A DNA stretch of 64,000 nucleotides, from NCBI GenBank assembly GCA_900114805.1, contig FOZN01000003.1, forward strand, positions 310,001 to 374,000, in the 5' to 3' direction. The translations under genes and the position numbers were made by a program. Origin of the DNA: Agrococcus baldri (lineage in GTDB: Bacteria; Actinomycetota; Actinomycetes; Actinomycetales; Microbacteriaceae). Positions within the stretch are counted from its first letter, which is position 1. Every line of letters begins with the position of its first letter. Positions 60,327-64,000 of this stretch are shown here, in pieces. Under the pieces are notes generated by a model that saw nothing but the letters and a program-made list of their open reading frames with translations, was not told the DNA's origin and did not search any database.

Positions 60327-61145
60327 ATGCGCAACGAGCGAGCCGCGGGGGCGCCCCCGCCCAGGCCGGCCAGCCTCGCCGAGTGGCGCGAGGCGGCTGA
60401 CGGCTCGGCCGGCTCCGTCACCTTCACGCATGCCGAGGGCGATCACGTCGTGGTCGTGCATCGCTGGCGGAAGCCCGGAGCGACCACGGTGGTGCTGGTG
60501 CACGGCATCGGCATGGGGCAGCAGTACTTCGGCCTGCTGCGCGCCGAGCTCGCGGATGCCTTCGACGTCGTGGCGCTCGATCTGCCCGGCTTCGGCGAGT
60601 CACCCGAGCCTGCCGAGTCGCTGCCGATGGCGGCGCTGGCCGACCTCGTCGCCGCGGCCCTCGAGGCGCACGTCCCCATGCCGTGCATCGCGGTCGGCCA
60701 CTCCATGGGCACCCAGGTGGTGGCCGAGCTCGCGGTGCGGCACCCGGCGCTCGTCGAGCGGCTCGTGCTCATCGCGCCGACCGTGAACCCGCGCGAGCGC
60801 TCCGGCTGGAAGCAGGCGCTGCGGCTGCTGCAGGATCTCTCCAACGACCCGCTCATCGTCGCCGCCGTCGGCGCCCGGCTCTACCTGCAGGCCGGGCCGC
60901 GCTGGTACCTGCGCAAGCTGCGCACCATGCTCGAGCACGACATCCGCCCCCTGCTGCCGCGGATCGCGCAGCCGACGCTCGTGATCAGGGGCGAGGACGA
61001 TCGCGTGGCGCCGCGCGGGTGGGTCGAGCAGGTCGCGGCGCTGCTGCCGGACGGCCAGCTGCGCACCGCGAAGGGCAAGGGCCACGAGGCGATGATCACC
61101 GGCGCCGAGCCGGTCTCGCGCATGATCGAGGAGTTCGCACGATGA
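60327..61145 (+). CDS. Alpha/beta hydrolase
   Basis: A 272-residue alpha/beta-hydrolase: oxyanion strand VVLVHGIGMGQQYF, nucleophile elbow GHSMGT with S126, acid in VIRGEDDRVAP and catalytic His in GKGHEAM. LDLPGFGESPEP after strand 4 is typical of esterase/lactonase-like members. It has no signal peptide. Substrate unknown. Its stop overlaps the next hydrolase ATG by four bases, so the two enzymes are probably made together. Confidence 0.9.
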   Translation: MRNERAAGAPPPRPASLAEWREAADGSAGSVTFTHAEGDHVVVVHRWRKPGATTVVLVHGIGMGQQYFGLLRAELADAFDVVALDLPGFGESPEPAESLPMAALADLVAAALEAHVPMPCIAVGHSMGTQVVAELAVRHPALVERLVLIAPTVNPRERSGWKQALRLLQDLSNDPLIVAAVGARLYLQAGPRWYLRKLRTMLEHDIRPLLPRIAQPTLVIRGEDDRVAPRGWVEQVAALLPDGQLRTAKGKGHEAMITGAEPVSRMIEEFAR

Positions 61146-61846
61146 CGATCACGGCGCGCGAGGCCGGCGTCTGGGCGCGTGACTACGCCTTCGCCGCGCG
61201 ACAGCACCTCCGCTCGACGCTCGACCCCCGGCCGCCGCGGCTGGCCGGGATGCCCGGGGCGCGCGTGCACTGCGTGCTCATCCCCGGGGTCGTGGAGCGA
61301 TGGCCCTTCATGGAGCCGCTCGGCAAGCGGCTGGTGACGGCGGGTCACGCGGTGCACTTCCTGCCGGAGCTCGGCCGCCACCTGATGCCGGTGCGCGAGG
61401 CCGCGGAGCTCGTGGCGGCCGCGGTCGACCGGGTCGCCGCGGCGCATCCCGAGGCGCAGATCGTGCTCGTCGGCCACTCGAAGGGCGGGCTGACCGGCAA
61501 GCGGCTGCTGATCGACCGTGCCATGCACCCCGAGCTGCCGCAGCCGGCTGGGCTGGTGGCGCTCGCGACGCCGTTCGCGGGCTCCAGCCGGGCGCGGCTG
61601 ATGCGCGCCGCCGCCATCCGCGAGTTCGACCCGACGAACGAGCGGCTCCTCGCGCTCGCGTCCGAGCGCGGCGCAGACCTGCGCATCCGGGTGGTGCTGC
61701 CGGAGATCGACCCGCACATCCCTGGCAACCAGGTGCCCGAGGGCGTCGCCGGTGTGCGCCTGCGCGCGAATGGGCACTTCCGGCCGCTCGCGACGGCCGA
61801 GGCGGCCCGAGCGGTGCTCGCGGCGATCGACGACCTCACCCGCTGA
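61142..61846 (+). CDS. Alpha/beta hydrolase, lipase-like
   Basis: A 234-residue hydrolase with HCVLIPGVVERWPFMEPLGKRL at the oxyanion strand and nucleophile elbow GHSKGG with S113, resembling small triacylglycerol-lipase or PGAP1-like members. The candidate catalytic Asp lies in VVLPEIDPHIP and the His in RANGHFRPL. No signal peptide is seen. Translation is coupled to the preceding hydrolase. Confidence 0.85.
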   Translation: MTITAREAGVWARDYAFAARQHLRSTLDPRPPRLAGMPGARVHCVLIPGVVERWPFMEPLGKRLVTAGHAVHFLPELGRHLMPVREAAELVAAAVDRVAAAHPEAQIVLVGHSKGGLTGKRLLIDRAMHPELPQPAGLVALATPFAGSSRARLMRAAAIREFDPTNERLLALASERGADLRIRVVLPEIDPHIPGNQVPEGVAGVRLRANGHFRPLATAEAARAVLAAIDDLTR

Positions 61847-61911
61847 CCGGCGCCGCCACCGCCCCGCCACGGCCTGCCGATGGACGGCCGTCGCGGCGAG
61901 CGCGGAGCGCG

Positions 61912-62928
61912 TCAGCCCGTGCGGCGCAGCTGCACCACGACCGGGCGGTGGTCGGTGCCGGAGTCGTCGAGCCCCGTCAGCACGCGGGCCGCGATGGGCG
62001 TCCAGTCGGGGGTCGCCACCACGTGGTCGATGTTGGTGCCCAGCCACGGCGGGGCCCAGGTCGGCCAGGTGCCGACCGCGCCGGCGCCCACCGCCGCGGC
62101 CGCATCGCGGCAGACGCCCAGATCGCCCATGCCACCGCCGTCGAGCTCCGTGCGGAACCGCCACCAGTGGTCGACGGTCGAGTTGAAGTCGCCGGCCATC
62201 ACCACCGAGTCGGAGCCGTCGCACAGCCCCGCGACGAACTCGAGATCCGCGCGCCAGTTGCGCATCTGCTGCGGCACCGGGGCCACCGGGTGCGCCGCGA
62301 CGAAAACGGGACCGGAGCCGTCGTCGGGACGCGCGACGACGGTCGGCAGCGTGCGGGTGCCGCCGACCTCCGAGTCGGTGGTGTACTCGCCGAGCTCGGC
62401 CGAGATGAGCAGCGTCGTGTTCAGCGCCCCGTAGGAGGGGGAGTACCCGGTGGTGTGCACCCAGAAGCGCTTGCCCAGCTCGCGCAGCCGCTCCGCCACC
62501 CCGACGCCCAACGGCAGCGTCGTCTCCGGCAGCATCACCGCATCCGCCCCGGTCTCGTCGACGACGCGCGCGATCTCGTCGATGCCGGGCTCGTCGCCGA
62601 GGGTGTTCCAGGTGAGCACGACGAGGTCGTCGTCGCCGATCGACTGACCGGTGTCGAGCCCGCGCGAGACGTGGATGCCGGTCGAGACGAGCGCGAACAC
62701 GAGCAGCAGCGAGGCGACGCCGAGCACGAACGGCCGCACCCGCTGCCAGCCGACGAAGCACAGGAACAGCAGCAGCAGCACCAGCGCGATGCCGACCACG
62801 CCGATGCGCATGGAGACCACCTGCGCGACCACCGGCGCCTGCTCGAGGCCGAACGCCTGCGGCCACGCGGCGACCGTCAGGCACGCCGCGATCACGAGGG
62901 CGAGCAGCCAGCCGAGGATCGCGAGCAC
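61912..62928 (-). CDS. Membrane-anchored endonuclease/exonuclease/phosphatase family protein
   Basis: A 338-residue protein. Three N-terminal helices (VLAILGWLLALVIAACLTVAAW, IGVVGIALVLLLLFLCFVGW, FVLGVASLLLVFALVSTGI) precede an extracellular EEP domain. That domain has LTWNTLGD (metal Asn), PETTLP (Glu), VVMAGDFNST (Asp and Asn), TNIDHVVA (Asp) and SGTDHRPVVVQL (catalytic His). It resembles VceA/YafD-type proteins; a secreted nuclease or phosphodiesterase is possible. The GTG at 62928 is chosen because TACGCT lies exactly 6 bases upstream; longer frames cross the divergent gene. Confidence 0.85.
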   Translation of the reverse strand: MLAILGWLLALVIAACLTVAAWPQAFGLEQAPVVAQVVSMRIGVVGIALVLLLLFLCFVGWQRVRPFVLGVASLLLVFALVSTGIHVSRGLDTGQSIGDDDLVVLTWNTLGDEPGIDEIARVVDETGADAVMLPETTLPLGVGVAERLRELGKRFWVHTTGYSPSYGALNTTLLISAELGEYTTDSEVGGTRTLPTVVARPDDGSGPVFVAAHPVAPVPQQMRNWRADLEFVAGLCDGSDSVVMAGDFNSTVDHWWRFRTELDGGGMGDLGVCRDAAAAVGAGAVGTWPTWAPPWLGTNIDHVVATPDWTPIAARVLTGLDDSGTDHRPVVVQLRRTG

Positions 62929-62934
62929 CCTGCG

Positions 62935-62940
62935 AGCGTA
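62935..62940 (-). promoter_or_regulatory. -10 box of EEP gene, leaderless start
   Basis: Reverse-strand TACGCT lies exactly 6 bases from the GTG at 62928. Confidence 0.55.
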
Positions 62941-63025
62941 GGCGATGCGCGCAGGGCTGCGCTGTGGCCGCGCGAGGGCAGGCGGGACGCCCCCGCGCCC
63001 GGGACCGGGTGCTGGCGCGCGAGCG

Positions 63026-63031
63026 TAGGCT
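63026..63031 (+). promoter_or_regulatory. -10 box of PHP gene, leaderless start
   Basis: TAGGCT lies exactly 6 bases before the ATG at 63038. Confidence 0.55.
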
Positions 63032-63037
63032 GGCGGC

Positions 63038-63949
63038 ATGGAGCGAGACGGTCGGGCGAGTGCCGGCGCAGCAGGCCCAGCGGCGTTCGATTGGACCGCG
63101 GCTGGCCCGGCAGACCTGCACGTGCACTCGCGCGAGTCCGACGGCACGGATGCGCCGGGCGACGTCGTGCGCGCCGCCGCGGCCGCGGGGCTCGGCGTCG
63201 TCGCGCTCACCGACCACGACACCGTCTCCGGCTGGGTCGAGGCGACCGAAGCCGCGCACGCCAGCGGCATCGCGCTGCTGCCCGGGGTCGAGTTCTCCTC
63301 CCAGATCGGCCCGGCGAGCGTGCATGTGCTGGGCTACCTGCTCGATCCGGAGTCAGCCGCCTTCATGGGCGAGCGGGAGCGCATCCGCGCCGAGCGCATC
63401 ACGCGGGCCGAGCGGATGGTGCACGCGATCGGCCGCGACTACCCGCTCACCTGGCAGCACGTCGAGCAGCACTCGGCGCCGGGCGCGACGATCGGCCGGC
63501 CGCACATCGCCGACGCGCTCGTCTCGCTCGGCATCGTGACCGACCGCTCCGCAGCGTTCGAGGGCATCCTGCACTGGCAGGGCGGCTACTACACGCCGCA
63601 CCGCGCGCCCGCGCCCGAGGAGGCGATCGCCATCATCCGCGAGGCCGGCGGCGTGTCGGTGCTGGCGCACCCGGGCGGTCGGGGCAGGCCGGTGCTGCGG
63701 ATGGGTGTGCTCGGCGACCTGGTCGCGGCCGGTCTGGACGGGGTCGAGGTCTGGCATCGCGACAACGACGAGCGCGACCGTCGGCGGCTGCTCGCCGACG
63801 CCGACCGGCTCGACCTGCTCGTGACCGGCTCGAGCGACTACCACGGCTCGGGCAAGCCGAACCGGCTGGGGGAGCACACCACGGATGCGGCGGTGGTCGC
63901 CGAGATCGTGCGCCGCGCGACCGGTTGGGCACCCGTCCTGCCGGTCTGA
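63038..63949 (+). CDS. PHP-domain phosphoesterase, YciV/TrpH (RNase AM)-like
   Basis: A 303-residue PHP metallo-phosphoesterase: DLHVHSRESDGTD (H28, H30 and nearby Asp), LTDHDTVSG, LPGVEFSS, then the TrpH-type insert (RAERMVHAIGRDYPLTWQHVEQHS, IGRPHIADALVSLG), SVLAHPGG and the closing GSSDYHG. This is the layout of YciV/RNase AM, which shows 5'-3' exonuclease or 3',5'-nucleotide bisphosphate phosphatase activity. Predicted leaderless. The bases after its stop (63950-64000) hold nothing I can support. Confidence 0.9.
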   Translation: MERDGRASAGAAGPAAFDWTAAGPADLHVHSRESDGTDAPGDVVRAAAAAGLGVVALTDHDTVSGWVEATEAAHASGIALLPGVEFSSQIGPASVHVLGYLLDPESAAFMGERERIRAERITRAERMVHAIGRDYPLTWQHVEQHSAPGATIGRPHIADALVSLGIVTDRSAAFEGILHWQGGYYTPHRAPAPEEAIAIIREAGGVSVLAHPGGRGRPVLRMGVLGDLVAAGLDGVEVWHRDNDERDRRRLLADADRLDLLVTGSSDYHGSGKPNRLGEHTTDAAVVAEIVRRATGWAPVLPV

Positions 63950-64000
63950 GGGGGCCGCCAGTCACATGCGGGGCCACACGCACGGGCCGGATGCAGAACG

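Noticed and set aside
61847-61911. Terminator between the convergent hydrolase and EEP genes
   Set aside because: Only short imperfect complementarity (ACGGCC/GGCCGT); not convincing as a defined element.

Overview
This window is chromosomal DNA from a high-GC Gram-positive bacterium, most likely an actinobacterium of the Microbacteriaceae type. The evidence is the very strong G/C preference at third codon positions, a MshB-like mycothiol deacetylase, the succinylase route to diaminopimelate, an actinobacterial DUF3117 gene, and many genes whose start codon lies about 6 bases after a TANNNT -10 box (leaderless mRNAs). I cannot name the genus from sequence alone; Agrococcus or a relative is a guess. 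I see no rRNA or tRNA gene, CRISPR array, insertion sequence, integrase or phage gene. Coding density is high and no stretch over 300 bases lacks a gene on both strands; the longest gap is 308-537, which holds a stem-loop and a possible promoter.

Layout. 1-11123: an SRPBCC fragment, an SNF2-type ATPase, a SAM methyltransferase, a DsbA/FrnE-like protein, a pgsA-like/acidic-protein pair, a frameshifted FUSC-like membrane gene, a TetR/VOC/MFS efflux locus with a clear TetR operator, a general-stress membrane protein and a LOG-family protein. 11134-15338: sbcCD, divergent from 15437-21590, a complete mrpABCDEFG cation/proton antiporter operon with fused A and B. 21588-27936: a promoter and glycine riboswitch driving gcvT-gcvH-gcvP, with an OppA-type lipoprotein gene fused to the operon end. 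27985-36003: a CPBP protease and a dipeptide/oligopeptide ABC transporter (binding protein, two permeases, one double ATPase), interrupted by an antisense PH-like gene. 36088-42674: typA, an FMN reductase, mshB, a 7Fe ferredoxin, dapC and citrate synthase. 42812-50239: a purine permease, an ABC-2 exporter, divergent dapD/dapE, a PIG-V-like mannosyltransferase and DUF3117. 50310-54962: O-methyltransferase, tatB, Mrp ATPase, DUF1003, an MgtE-N/CBS protein and a second general-stress protein. 54963-63949: LysG/LysE lysine export, aminopeptidase P, an ArsR-type repressor/MFS pair with duplicated operators, two alpha/beta hydrolases, an EEP-family protein and a PHP phosphoesterase.

How the parts fit. 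The typA-mshB-ferredoxin-dapC-dapD-dapE-DUF3117-O-methyltransferase-tatB-mrp order resembles, from memory, the Rv1165-Rv1232c part of Mycobacterium tuberculosis, so most of this is conserved core chromosome. dapC, dapD and dapE supply three steps from tetrahydrodipicolinate to diaminopimelate, and LysG/LysE nearby vents excess lysine or arginine. Glycine cleavage is switched on by glycine through the riboswitch. Accessory-looking parts are the two regulator/efflux loci (TetR/VOC/MFS and ArsR/MFS). I found no large unknown defence or biosynthetic system. The least expected arrangements are the peptide-binding lipoprotein under the glycine riboswitch, the antisense gene inside the peptide transporter operon, the touching dapD/dapE promoters, and the window-wide leaderless start geometry.
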